Assembly (NCBI GenBank): GCA_041749015.1
Contig: JBGTCD010000022.1
Span: forward strand, 1 to 26,419
DNA: 26,419 bases
Direction: 5' to 3'
DNA from: JBGTCD01 sp041749015
GTDB lineage: Bacteria > Bacteroidota > Bacteroidia > Cytophagales > Cyclobacteriaceae
Part shown: positions 7,083 to 16,214 of the stretch, piece after piece
Numbering within the stretch: position 1 is the first letter of the stretch
Layout of the letters: every line of letters begins with the position of its first letter
The notes under the pieces: generated by a model
The model's input: the letters and a program-made list of their open reading frames with translations, nothing else
Databases searched by the model: none
What the model was told of the DNA's origin: nothing
Program-made: the position numbers and the translations under genes

Positions 7083-8239
7083 GAATAGGGATAGAAGCTC
7101 AAAGAATTTTCCGAAAGGAAAAGCATGGGATGGACATCGTCACCACCGAATTGATCAATTCATTACAGTTGATCGATAAGGTGAACGAGTACATTATATT
7201 CACCAAGTATGATCCTGATGGTGCCGTAGCAGACCTCAACCCTAACTTCAAAATTGTTCAGATTCCCGGTGGTTCCTACCCTATTTGGGAACAATTTCAT
7301 TTACCAAAATATGTAAAGAAGCACAAAATTGATCTGCTTCATTGTACTTCCAATACCGCACCTGTTAGTTTATCCGTTCCCCTGGTGCTTACCCTGCATG
7401 ATATCATTTATCTGGAATCCTTTTCTATCCAAAAAGGAAGCTGGTACCAGCGACTGGGAAATTTGTATCGTAGGTGGAACATTCCCAAAATTATTAATAG
7501 ATGCGCGGTAATTGGCACCGTTTCGGATTTTGAAAGAAATAATATCCTCAGTTATTTTTCTTTCCCTGAAGAAAGGATTAGAACCCTTCCCAATGCCGTT
7601 GGGGAATCCTTCCAGGTCATTCAGGATCAGACCCTGGTAAAAACATTTAAAAACCAATACCAATTACCAGACCGTTTCATCCTGGCCCTTGGTAATAAAG
7701 ACCCAAGAAAAAACCTTACCAATATCATCAAATCCTACGCATTGCTCAATAAAAAGGGGTATGATATTCCTCTGTTTATTACTGATATGGAAGCCGGATA
7801 CCTGCATGATTTGCTCCGAAAATTAAATGTTTTCCATCTCAGAGATAAAATCATTTCCTCTGGATACATCCCTAACAGCGAAATGGTCGTATTATACAAC
7901 ATGGCTTCCATATTTCTTTTTCCTTCCAAAAGAGAAAGCTTCGGTTTACCCGTATTAGAATCAATGGCTTGCGGCACACCGGTTGTTAGTTCTACTGCCT
8001 CATCTATCCCCGAGGTAGCCGGAAACGCTGCATTATTGGTAGACCCAAATGATAACGAGGCGATCGCAGATGGTATAGCCCAATTATTAAGTAATGAAGA
8101 ACTATATAATCAATTTGTAGCCAAAGGAATCGAAAGATCGAAAAAATTTCGGTGGATAAATACTGCTGAAAAATGGGTGCGGATATATGAGGAGGTCTAT
8201 CAGAAAACCAAGGCTACCAATGAAAAGGAAAATCGTTAG
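7079..8239 (+). CDS. Glycosyltransferase family 4 (mannosyltransferase-like)
   Basis: 386 aa, full-length GT-B enzyme. The N-terminal domain begins MRIGIEAQRIFRKEKHGMDI, typical of GT4 mannosyltransferases, and includes VLTLHDIIYL and GTVSDFERNNI. The C-terminal domain has ALGNKDPRKNL, SGYIPNSEMVVLYNMA and the donor site Glu286-Glu294 (KRESFGLPVLESMACGTPVV). The start overlaps the end of the upstream GT4 reading frame by 4 nt (ATGA). It probably adds a further sugar, perhaps from a GDP- or UDP-sugar, to the lipid-linked glycan; the specificity cannot be read from sequence. Confidence 0.93.
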   Translation: MRIGIEAQRIFRKEKHGMDIVTTELINSLQLIDKVNEYIIFTKYDPDGAVADLNPNFKIVQIPGGSYPIWEQFHLPKYVKKHKIDLLHCTSNTAPVSLSVPLVLTLHDIIYLESFSIQKGSWYQRLGNLYRRWNIPKIINRCAVIGTVSDFERNNILSYFSFPEERIRTLPNAVGESFQVIQDQTLVKTFKNQYQLPDRFILALGNKDPRKNLTNIIKSYALLNKKGYDIPLFITDMEAGYLHDLLRKLNVFHLRDKIISSGYIPNSEMVVLYNMASIFLFPSKRESFGLPVLESMACGTPVVSSTASSIPEVAGNAALLVDPNDNEAIADGIAQLLSNEELYNQFVAKGIERSKKFRWINTAEKWVRIYEEVYQKTKATNEKENR

Positions 8240-9122
8240 CCTCACTTTTAGTTTGCTTTTGATCTCCTGCCTTGCTACGGCCCAGGACTTTCAAAAAATT
8301 CATAGTGTACCTGCTGAAAAATTTGACTTCAAAAAGACCGGCACCCTCCCCGATGCTATAGTAGAAGCCTCCGGATTGGAAACCTTCGGTAAGGGTAGTT
8401 ACTGGACCCACAATGATGGGGGAGTTCCGGTGCTTTTTAATATCGACAGCACTGGTAACCTAATCAGGACTCTACATCTGAAAAATAAAAATCGTGGATG
8501 GGAAGATTTAGCCAAGGATCCGGAGGGCAACCTATATATTGGTGAATTTGGAAATAATCATAACAATAAGAAAGACCTGAAGATCCTTAAAATAACCAAT
8601 CCCGACAGTATTACGGAAAGGGTATCGTACGCCAGGCCTATACGATATCATTATGAAGATCAGGTAGAATTTCCACCGCCCCCTTCTTCTCATAACTTTG
8701 ATGTGGATGCTTTCATATTTCTAAATGATTCCCTGTACCTTTTTACAAAAAACCGCACCAGGCCTTTCAATGGAATCATTAATGTGTATGCCCTGCCGGC
8801 TGAGCCAGGCGAGTACACTGCGAAGAAAGTGGATACCTTCAGATTGGAGGGAAAAATGTTTGATAACTGGATTACAGGGGCTGATATTTCCGAAGATGGA
8901 AATACAGTCGCCTTGCTCTTTCATGGTAAAGTGATTCTGATAACGGACTATCACCACAAAAAATTTTCATCAGGAAAATTCCATGAAATAGAACTCGGGC
9001 ACTATACCCATAAGGCGGGTATCTGCTTTGAAGGACCCAATAAAGTTATGATTGTGGATGAAAAGGAATTGGGTCTTCTGGGTGGTAATATTTATGAATT
9101 AAAATATAATAAAATAAAATAG
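8220..9122 (+). CDS. Secreted propeller-like protein of unknown function
   Basis: 300 aa. The start at ATG 8220 (MKRKIVSLTFSLLLISCLATAQ) gives a clean signal peptide, probably cut after ATA; LISC could also be read as a lipobox. An upstream ATG at 8187 would put 11 charged residues before it. The mature part has repeated beta-strand blocks such as YWTHNDGGVPVLFNIDSTGN, GWEDLAKDPEGNLYIGEFGN, FDVDAFIFLNDSLYLFTKN and GADISEDGNTVALLFHGKV, resembling blades of a secreted beta-propeller family I associate with Bacteroidota. No catalytic motif is identified. It overlaps the preceding GT4 gene by 20 nt and closes the glycan operon, so a periplasmic or surface role linked to that glycan is possible. 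Confidence 0.85.
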   Translation: MKRKIVSLTFSLLLISCLATAQDFQKIHSVPAEKFDFKKTGTLPDAIVEASGLETFGKGSYWTHNDGGVPVLFNIDSTGNLIRTLHLKNKNRGWEDLAKDPEGNLYIGEFGNNHNNKKDLKILKITNPDSITERVSYARPIRYHYEDQVEFPPPPSSHNFDVDAFIFLNDSLYLFTKNRTRPFNGIINVYALPAEPGEYTAKKVDTFRLEGKMFDNWITGADISEDGNTVALLFHGKVILITDYHHKKFSSGKFHEIELGHYTHKAGICFEGPNKVMIVDEKELGLLGGNIYELKYNKIK

Positions 9123-9143
9123 TTTTTTCTATTAACTAATCCT

Positions 9144-9151
9144 TACCTTTG
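9144..9151 (+). promoter_or_regulatory. Candidate -7 promoter box of the type B esterase gene
   Basis: TACCTTTG matches the Bacteroidota -7 consensus TAnnTTTG exactly. It lies 22 bases after the end of the glycan operon and 72 bases before the ATG at 9223, so the esterase/PorP pair probably has its own transcript. A run of T at 9123-9128 lies about 16 nt upstream; no TTG at -33. Confidence 0.6.
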
Positions 9152-9222
9152 CCACGCTTCGTGTTTATAGCAGCTTGGCTTTAATCAAATCCAAGAGGTT
9201 AAGGAAATTTCAAAACACGGGA

Positions 9223-12200
9223 ATGAGGAAGGTTGAAAAAGAGGCTGTTGAAAGGAGGATTTACAAACCATTTAATGTTTTTCTTATCCTTGGCTATGTT
9301 GCCATTTTATTTTCATATTCATCCGACTTACGGGCACAAAATCAGAACCCACGGGTAACCCCTGCTGGCACCTGGTATTTAGAATATTTACCTCCAGGCT
9401 ATGAAGGCAGTACCGAAGATTTTCCGGTAGTTTTCTTTTTTCACGGTCTTGGTGAACGCGGAAACAATGCAGGTGATTTAAATAAAGTTGCCCAAAACGG
9501 CCCCCCACAGCATGTGAAAAACGGCCATGAGTTTCCATTTATCCTGATCTCCCCACAATTAAAAACCACTCTTGGCAACTGGCCTCCTAATTACATGGAC
9601 GAGGTAGTGGAGTATGTCAAGACCGAGTTAAGGATTGACCTGAACAGAATCTATGTTACCGGCTTAAGTTTAGGTGGTGGCGGAGCCTGGTTTTACGCAC
9701 AAAGTTTTCCAGAAAAAATAGCAGCACTTGCCCCAATTTGTGGTAGCAGAAATACCCCCAACGCAGCCTGCAATATTGCTAATGAAAATATCCCGGTTTG
9801 GGCTTTTCATGGGGATAATGATGGTGTGGTAAACGTAAGCCGGACAGTTAATATGGTCACTGCCATCAATAACTGCCAACCAGCTATTGATCCTCCTACA
9901 ATCATGACCATTTATCCCGGGGTCGGACATAATTCATGGAGCAGGGCCTACCGAACGGATAATAACCTGCATACCCCTAATTTATACGAATGGATGATGG
10001 CACAAAGCAGGTCTTCCATTACAGCCAATGCAGGGCCTGACCAAACGCTTACCCTTCCTGAAAATTCTCTAAATCTTACCGGCTCGGGCAATTCAAGCAA
10101 TCCCATCACTTCATATTTTTGGGAAAAAATATCAGGGCCAAATGCCACTATCTCAAATGGTAATAATTCAACGGTAACATTTTCAGGTTTATCAGCGGGT
10201 GTCTATCAAATCCGGCTCACCGTTACCGACAATACCGGGTCCGCGGCTTCTGATATGGTGACCATCACCGTGGTAGCTTCAAATCAATCGCCTGTAGCTA
10301 ATGCAGGACCAAACCGTGAAATAAAACTACCCACGAATTCTCTTACCATCAATGGCTCTGGTTCAGATCAAGATGGCACCGTAACGGGCTATTCATGGGT
10401 AAAAATATCGGGCGGAACTGCCACCCTAACCGGTGCGGGTACCCCAAATCTTCAGGCTACTAATCTAGAAGAAGGTGTTTATGTATTTGAGCTTACTGTT
10501 GAGGACAATGACGGCGCTTCCGATTCGGATGAAATGACTCTGACCGTATTGGAAGCAGATAATCAAAGCCCCATTGCCAACGCAGGTCCCGATATAGCCC
10601 TGCAGCTACCTACCAACTCCACCAATCTGGCGGGCCAGGGTACTGATCCTGACGGGACTATTGTCTCATACCTATGGGAAAAATTATCGGGACCATTTGC
10701 CACCCTTACAAATGCCGGTTCCCCAACCGCATCAGCCTCTAATCTGGTTGCAGGTCTTTACGTATTTCAACTTACTGTAACTGATAATGACGGTGCTACG
10801 GATGCTGATCAAATGAATGTGACTGTTTCCGCAGCTAACCAGTCTCCGGTAGTCAGCGCTGGACCCAACCAATCCATCACCCTGCCTACCGTTTCAACTA
10901 CATTGAACGGATCAGCCAGTGATCCTGATGGCTCTATTAACCAATATGAATGGGAACAACTATCTGGCCCCCTTGCCATTTCCATATCTAATTCGGGGCA
11001 GGCTTCCACAGTTATAAATGGATTGTCTCTAGCCGGAAATTATGTTTTCCAGCTTACCGCGACCGACAATGACGGGGCAACAGGAACTGTAGAAACTATG
11101 GTCACTGTCAATGCAGCCCCTGTTAACCTCCCTCCGGTGGTAAGTGCGGGCCCGGATAGAAATATTACACTTCCTGTCAACACAGTAGTATTAAATGGAA
11201 CTGCTATTGACCCTGACGGCACCATCGCTTCCCGCCAATGGATCATGGTTTCAGGAGGGACCGCCACTTTAAGCGGACAAACCACCAATAACCTGACTGC
11301 ATCCAATCTGGAGGCAGGATCTTATTTTTTTAGATTTACGGCTACTGATAATAATGGCGCTTCCACTTCCGATGAAACCATCGTAAATGTATCACAGGTA
11401 GAGGTCAATGAAATTCCCCTGGTCAGTGCAGGACCTGATATAGAAATAACACTGCCCAATAATTCTACCATACTAGAAGGAACAGCTTCAGACCCTGTTG
11501 GAGAAGTGGTATCCTATCTTTGGCAGCAGGTTTCAGGGCCGGTTGCCGCCCTGGAAGGAGCCAATACACCTACCCTTTCATTAAATAATCTTGCTGAAGG
11601 TGTAAGAGTGTTCAGGCTTACAGTAGAGGATAACTTAGGTGCTGATAACTCAGACCAGGCTACTGTGATCGTCAATGCTGCTAATGCATCCCCCATAGCG
11701 AATGCCGGGCCCAATTTAAGTGTCACCCTTCCATTAGGCTTTGTTGATATCACAGGGTCAGGAACCGATGCTGATGGCACTGTGGAAGAATACTTATGGA
11801 CACAAATAGGAGGACCAGGGACCGCCACACTCGAAAATGAAGATACGCCGGTGCTAAGAGCAAGTGATCTGGTGCCAGGCACCTATACTTTTCGCCTTAC
11901 CGTCACCGATGATGATGGAGTTACCGGTCAGGCCCAGATGAACTTAACGGTAAACGCTGTGGAAAACCAAAGCCCAATCGCCAATGCTGGGCCCAATCGT
12001 ACCATTACTTTACCCACCAATAGCCTGAATGTAACAGGGACGGCTTCCGACCCTGACGGTTCGGTTGCTTCGGTGTTGTGGACCCAAAATTCAGGGCCCA
12101 GCAATGCTACTTTGAACAATGTCGATAATTTAACCCTTACCATCAGTGATCTGGAAGAAGGTCAATATATTTTCAGATTACTAGTCACCGATAATGAGGG

Positions 12201-14505
12201 CGCTAATGACTTTGATGAAATGAGGGTGACCGTTAATGCCGGCACCTTTAATACGCCCCCCACAGCCAATGCAGGGCCCAACAGGAACCTAACCTTACCT
12301 ACCAACAGCACTACCCTAAACGGTTCAGGCTCTGATCCGGATGGATTCATTACAGCCTATAACTGGATAAAGGTGAATGGCCCCACAGCCACTATGACCA
12401 ATCCAGGCTCGCCTACCCTTTCCCTTTCCAATCTTGGAGAAGGTAATTATGTATTCCGCCTAACCGTAACTGATGACGAGGGGGCCACAGCCTCTGATGA
12501 AGCTTCCGTTTTTGTGCAGTCCGGAGCAGTTAATCAAGCACCGGTAGCCAATGCAGGGCCAAATGTTGTTGTTACGCTCCCCCAAACTCAGGTATCCATT
12601 TTTGGTTCAGGGTCAGATCCGGATGGCAGTATTGCTACTTACCTGTGGGAAAAACTGTCAGGGCCGGATGCCACCTTGCAAAATGCATCCACACCCACCC
12701 TGACCGTACAGGATCTTGAAGAAGGCGTTTACAGTTTCAGGCTCACCGTTACGGACAATCAAGATTCAGATGCTTCCGATGACATGATCCTGACTGTCAA
12801 TGATGAACCCATCAATACCCCTCCTGTAGCCAATGCCGGACCTGACAGAAGTATTACCTTGCCTACCAACTCATTGACTATAAACGGTTCAGGAAGTGAC
12901 GCTGATGGTACTGTTGTCGGATTCTTTTGGACAAAGGTATCAGGGACTAATGCCACCCTCAACAACGCCAATTCCCCAAATCTATCGGTCAGTAATATGG
13001 AAGAAGGGGTTTATACCTTCCGGTTAAGGATAACAGATGACGATGGAGCCACCGGGCAGGATTTCATGACTGTAACCGTATTCCCGGCTGCAGTCAACCA
13101 GCCTCCTGTTGTCAACGCAGGACCAGACCGATCCATAAAACTTCCTGAAAACAGCATTATCATCAACGGATCAGCTACTGACCCTGATGGCAGTGTGGTT
13201 TCGCGACAGTGGATTAAAGTCTCCGGTGGACCAGCTACCCTAACCAATGCAAGTACCGCAAACCTTAACGTCACCGGGCTGGAAGCAGGTAGTTACGTTT
13301 TCCGACTTACTGCCACTGATAATGACGGTGCTACAGGTTCGGATCAAATGAACCTGACCGTTCTATCAGAAGAAGCCAATCAGCCACCTGTAGCCAATGC
13401 AGGGCCGGACCGGACCATTCAGTTGCCTGAGAATACCTTGACCCTGAATGGATCAGGCACCGATCCTGACGGAACAATTGAAAACTATTTGTGGTCAAAA
13501 ATAAGTGGTCCCCCAGCGACTCTGGTCAATGCCAATACGCCCAATGTAACCCTTGAAAATCTAGTTGCCGGAACTTATAATTTTAGACTTAATATAACTG
13601 ATAATCAAGGTGATACAGGAAGGGATTTCGTTGTCATTAGGGTATTGCCGGAATCATCGCCCATCCCGCCTGCAGTCAATGCAGGAACGGATCGGGTACT
13701 CCAACTCCCTCAAAATCAAGCACAATTGTTTGGTTCGGCACAGTCTTTCACCGGTACAATAACCTCTGTAATATGGGAAAAAATTTCAGGCCCAGCTCCA
13801 TTCATAATGGAGAATCAAAACACTATCAATGTTACCGTTTCTGGTATGGTGAAGGGTATTTACAGGTTTAGGCTTACTGCCACCGATAATAACGGCCATT
13901 CCGGTTCTGATGATGTCAGGGTTATCTTATTGGCCGAGGTTGAGAATCCTGTCAACCCCCATCCAATCGTATTTGCCGGAGAAGATGTAATCATTCAATT
14001 ACCCCTGAATTCCGTTACCCTTGAAGCCGAGGCTGATTCTCCTTCGGGCTTGATTGTAGGCTACTCATGGCGACAGGCATTTGGCACCAGTAATATTACT
14101 ATTGATTCTGATACCTCCCGCATTATTACCCTTACCCAACTCCTGGCAGGGCGGTATTTGCTGGAGGTATCAGTGATGGATGATGCCGGGCTGACCGCCA
14201 CAGACGAGGTGGAGGTCATTGTACTCGGTGAGGATGAATCGATCAGACCAAGAAAAATATTTTCACCCAATTTTGACGGTGTAGATGATTTCTGGATCAT
14301 AGAGAATAACGATGCTCTGGAAGGGTGCCATCTTACCATGTTCAACCGGCATGGAGTATTGGTGTATGAATCCATAGGCTATCAAAATAACTGGGACGGC
14401 GTTTCCAAAAACGGCCGCTCATTGCCCCAGGGCGTCTATTATTACATCATCCAATGTAATAACGGCCAGGGTAAACTTTCAGGAAGTGTAACCATAATTC
14501 GTTAA
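9223..14505 (+). CDS. T9SS type B-secreted esterase with about 15 PKD repeats
   Basis: 1760 aa from ATG 9223; an in-frame TTG at 9175 would add 16 residues and is less likely. A signal peptide (core VFLILGYVAILFSY, ending RAQ) is followed by a PHB-depolymerase/LpqC-like alpha/beta hydrolase (about 30-275): FFHGLGERGNN, nucleophile Ser149 (GLSLGG), Asp200 (HGDNDGVV) and His236 (GVGHNSW). About 15 PKD domains (K319L-like, AGPD/N...LP, GSxSDPDG, LTVTDNDG) run to about residue 1670, then a type B gliding-motility CTD (FSPNFDGVDDFW ... NWDG ... LPQGVYYYII). The protein is expected on the cell surface or released, with the repeats as a long stalk. The neighbour 4 nt downstream is a PorP/SprF protein, the usual partner of type B cargo. 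Ester substrate unknown. Confidence 0.95.
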   Translation: MRKVEKEAVERRIYKPFNVFLILGYVAILFSYSSDLRAQNQNPRVTPAGTWYLEYLPPGYEGSTEDFPVVFFFHGLGERGNNAGDLNKVAQNGPPQHVKNGHEFPFILISPQLKTTLGNWPPNYMDEVVEYVKTELRIDLNRIYVTGLSLGGGGAWFYAQSFPEKIAALAPICGSRNTPNAACNIANENIPVWAFHGDNDGVVNVSRTVNMVTAINNCQPAIDPPTIMTIYPGVGHNSWSRAYRTDNNLHTPNLYEWMMAQSRSSITANAGPDQTLTLPENSLNLTGSGNSSNPITSYFWEKISGPNATISNGNNSTVTFSGLSAGVYQIRLTVTDNTGSAASDMVTITVVASNQSPVANAGPNREIKLPTNSLTINGSGSDQDGTVTGYSWVKISGGTATLTGAGTPNLQATNLEEGVYVFELTVEDNDGASDSDEMTLTVLEADNQSPIANAGPDIALQLPTNSTNLAGQGTDPDGTIVSYLWEKLSGPFATLTNAGSPTASASNLVAGLYVFQLTVTDNDGATDADQMNVTVSAANQSPVVSAGPNQSITLPTVSTTLNGSASDPDGSINQYEWEQLSGPLAISISNSGQASTVINGLSLAGNYVFQLTATDNDGATGTVETMVTVNAAPVNLPPVVSAGPDRNITLPVNTVVLNGTAIDPDGTIASRQWIMVSGGTATLSGQTTNNLTASNLEAGSYFFRFTATDNNGASTSDETIVNVSQVEVNEIPLVSAGPDIEITLPNNSTILEGTASDPVGEVVSYLWQQVSGPVAALEGANTPTLSLNNLAEGVRVFRLTVEDNLGADNSDQATVIVNAANASPIANAGPNLSVTLPLGFVDITGSGTDADGTVEEYLWTQIGGPGTATLENEDTPVLRASDLVPGTYTFRLTVTDDDGVTGQAQMNLTVNAVENQSPIANAGPNRTITLPTNSLNVTGTASDPDGSVASVLWTQNSGPSNATLNNVDNLTLTISDLEEGQYIFRLLVTDNEGANDFDEMRVTVNAGTFNTPPTANAGPNRNLTLPTNSTTLNGSGSDPDGFITAYNWIKVNGPTATMTNPGSPTLSLSNLGEGNYVFRLTVTDDEGATASDEASVFVQSGAVNQAPVANAGPNVVVTLPQTQVSIFGSGSDPDGSIATYLWEKLSGPDATLQNASTPTLTVQDLEEGVYSFRLTVTDNQDSDASDDMILTVNDEPINTPPVANAGPDRSITLPTNSLTINGSGSDADGTVVGFFWTKVSGTNATLNNANSPNLSVSNMEEGVYTFRLRITDDDGATGQDFMTVTVFPAAVNQPPVVNAGPDRSIKLPENSIIINGSATDPDGSVVSRQWIKVSGGPATLTNASTANLNVTGLEAGSYVFRLTATDNDGATGSDQMNLTVLSEEANQPPVANAGPDRTIQLPENTLTLNGSGTDPDGTIENYLWSKISGPPATLVNANTPNVTLENLVAGTYNFRLNITDNQGDTGRDFVVIRVLPESSPIPPAVNAGTDRVLQLPQNQAQLFGSAQSFTGTITSVIWEKISGPAPFIMENQNTINVTVSGMVKGIYRFRLTATDNNGHSGSDDVRVILLAEVENPVNPHPIVFAGEDVIIQLPLNSVTLEAEADSPSGLIVGYSWRQAFGTSNITIDSDTSRIITLTQLLAGRYLLEVSVMDDAGLTATDEVEVIVLGEDESIRPRKIFSPNFDGVDDFWIIENNDALEGCHLTMFNRHGVLVYESIGYQNNWDGVSKNGRSLPQGVYYYIIQCNNGQGKLSGSVTIIR
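10027..14232 (+). repeat. Tandem PKD-domain repeats, about 15 units with a common 282-bp period
   Basis: Unit starts (codon before AGP) fall at 10027, 10300, 10579, 10855, 11143, 11425, 11701, 11983, 12268, 12550, 12832, 13114, 13396, 13678 and 13972. Five successive intervals from 12550 to 13678-13972 begin at exactly 282 bases (94 codons); the others range from 273 to 294. Units keep the frame and the motif AGPx(5)LP ... SGP ... LTVTD but have diverged in DNA sequence. The last two are the most divergent (AGTD, AGED). Confidence 0.92.
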
Positions 14506-14509
14506 AAAC

Positions 14510-15898
14510 ATGGCTAGTAAACTAAACCGGGTCTTATTTTTCCTGACAACTATTATTTTCATTCCCTCTTTGCAGGCACAGGAAATACTATTTTCAAACC
14601 ACTACTTTCTCAACCCCTACCTGATTAATCCCGCTATGGTCGGCAATTCAGGTTATACCCAGTTTAGCCTTAATTACCGGCAGCAATGGGCGGGCATAGA
14701 GGGGGCCCCGGTGGTTTCCAGGTTTGTGGCTGAAATGCCCTTGAATACGAACCTCAGTCTGGGTGTTAACATCTCCAGTGAAAAGCGAGGAGTCCTCAAT
14801 ACCACTATTGGCATGGCCACACTGGGATATAATGTGTATTTTGGAAATAAGAAATCAGCCCAAAAACGCTTGTCATTCGGCCTGTCTGTCGGGATGGACC
14901 GGACCGGCCTTGATCTGGACCAGGTAGATAATCTCATGGATCCTGCACTCGCCAATCTCCTGGGGAATGCCAATATGCTTGACGGGCAATTCGGTTTAAA
15001 TTTCCAGAATAATAATTTTAAATTCGGATTTGTACTGCCACGACTGTTCAGAAAAGACCTGGTTTCCCCTTCTGCTTTTGGAGAAATAAATCTTGAGCCT
15101 TTAAAATACACCCATGTCATGATGAGTTACAGGTTAGATTTAAGTCCATCACTGGCCTTTGAGCCCTGGGTGATTTACAATACCAATGAATATCTTCCTA
15201 ACCAGTGGGAGGCAATGGGTTTATTTCATATCAGGGATCTTATGTGGGCTGGGGCTGCATATAGACAGAATTATGGCTTTAATTTCGTGGTTGGTTTTAA
15301 CATAGGTACAAAATTCAAGATGGGGTATTCTTATGAATTACCCGATAAGAATGTCACACAATTAGGACAGCGTTCCCATGAATTTCATGTGGCCTTTGCG
15401 CCGAACAGTAAGGACTACCTGGAGGATATCAGACCTGTTAATAAGAATAATCTCTTCGCTGAAAATCAGGAACCTCCAAAGGAAAAAGTGGTAGAAAATG
15501 AGCAACCTATTCAAAAAGAACCTGAGCCTGAAATTATGGAAGAGCCGGCTGTTTCTCCTACAAAAATCCGGGAGCCGGTAGAGGTAATAACCCATGAAAT
15601 AGAATCCTACCCTGAGGAGACTGCAGAAATAATGGAAAATGAGGCCTCTTTGGATATGGGACCCGGGCATTATGTAGTTGTCGGGGCCTTTGCCAAATTA
15701 AGAAACGCAGAAAACTACCTAGAAGAGGTCGTCACCGAAGGGTACCCAGCTAGCATGCACTATCACGAACAATCAGGTTTGTTTCATGTAGTGGTGGCGA
15801 GGCAAAATACTTATACTGAAGCGGTATCCATTTGGAAGAGCATCAAAACCAAACGGATATTGGAGTTCAAAAATTCCTGGGTACTGACTATCGAATAA
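14510..15898 (+). CDS. PorP/SprF family outer-membrane protein with C-terminal SPOR-like domain
   Basis: 462 aa. A signal peptide (ending LQAQ) precedes a PorP/SprF domain (about 24-305), recognisable from FSNHYFLNPYLINPAMVG, LNYRQQWAGIEGAP and ISSEKRGVLNTT. Family members are T9SS outer-membrane proteins; SprF-type members help individual type B CTD cargo to be secreted or attached, which fits the adhesin-like esterase ending 4 nt upstream. An acidic, Pro-rich linker (about 312-380) leads to a SPOR-like domain (about 386-462: HYVVVGAFAKLRNAENYLEEV ... GLFHVVVA). SPOR domains bind denuded peptidoglycan glycan strands, so this protein may tether the outer-membrane partner to the wall. PorP/SprF proteins are normally about 300-340 aa, so the extension is unusual. 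Confidence 0.92.
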   Translation: MASKLNRVLFFLTTIIFIPSLQAQEILFSNHYFLNPYLINPAMVGNSGYTQFSLNYRQQWAGIEGAPVVSRFVAEMPLNTNLSLGVNISSEKRGVLNTTIGMATLGYNVYFGNKKSAQKRLSFGLSVGMDRTGLDLDQVDNLMDPALANLLGNANMLDGQFGLNFQNNNFKFGFVLPRLFRKDLVSPSAFGEINLEPLKYTHVMMSYRLDLSPSLAFEPWVIYNTNEYLPNQWEAMGLFHIRDLMWAGAAYRQNYGFNFVVGFNIGTKFKMGYSYELPDKNVTQLGQRSHEFHVAFAPNSKDYLEDIRPVNKNNLFAENQEPPKEKVVENEQPIQKEPEPEIMEEPAVSPTKIREPVEVITHEIESYPEETAEIMENEASLDMGPGHYVVVGAFAKLRNAENYLEEVVTEGYPASMHYHEQSGLFHVVVARQNTYTEAVSIWKSIKTKRILEFKNSWVLTIE

Positions 15899-16062
15899 AC
15901 ATGGTTTCATCCTCTTGAGCGTTTGATTATTTCACTTCGTATGGAAGGGTATAAAGAAACGTCCAGTGGCTTACATAATTAGTGGATGGCTTATATCATT
16001 CTAAATTTATTTTTTTTACAATTATTAAAAATATATAATACTATTTATTTATTTAATTAAAT

Positions 16063-16087
16063 ATATTAAATTTTTAAAATTTAATAT
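16063..16087. promoter_or_regulatory. 25-bp perfect AT palindrome upstream of the -7 box, candidate operator
   Basis: Twelve-base arms (ATATTAAATTTT and its inverse) surround a single central T at 16075. The palindrome ends 5 bases before the TAATTTTG box, so a bound protein would cover the -33 region. It consists only of A and T, and chance symmetry is easier in such sequence; the length still makes it notable. Confidence 0.4.
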
Positions 16088-16092
16088 CATCA

Positions 16093-16100
16093 TAATTTTG
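16093..16100 (+). promoter_or_regulatory. Candidate -7 promoter box of the 2309-aa protein gene
   Basis: TAATTTTG matches the TAnnTTTG consensus. It lies 115 bases before the ATG, giving a leader of about 105-110 nt that contains the symmetrical ACAGGGCCCCCTGT (16106-16119) close to the predicted transcript start. Confidence 0.5.
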
Positions 16101-16214
16101 CGCTTACAGGGCCCCCTGTGACCAACTTAGCCTTCCGATAAACCGTTGTAATAGTACCAGACTTATATTATTGTTAAAACCCTTCCAATAAATTGAATTC
16201 CTGGATTTTTATCG

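Larger units (their letters stand above)
15899..16214. other. AT-rich intergenic region
   Basis: 316 bases without a gene. No hairpin terminator with a T-tract was found behind the PorP/SprF gene. From about 16005 to 16100 the sequence is almost entirely A and T and contains a 25-bp perfect palindrome (16063-16087) and a -7 box (16093-16100). The leader then has a small palindrome ACAGGGCCCCCTGT (16106-16119). Confidence 0.65.

Noticed and set aside
10809..13274. Series of minus-strand open frames in the PKD region
   Set aside because: They recur with the repeat period and are antisense by-products of the repeated codon pattern (for example GPAL...TGG), not genes.
10027..14232. CRISPR-like or other regular DNA repeat
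   Set aside because: The period is 282 bp, the units are coding throughout and no short identical repeat/spacer pattern exists.
15971..16006. Possible short tandem duplication (AGTGGCTTACATAATT / AGTGGATGGCTTATATCATT)
   Set aside because: The two copies differ in length and at several positions in AT-rich sequence; not distinguishable from chance.
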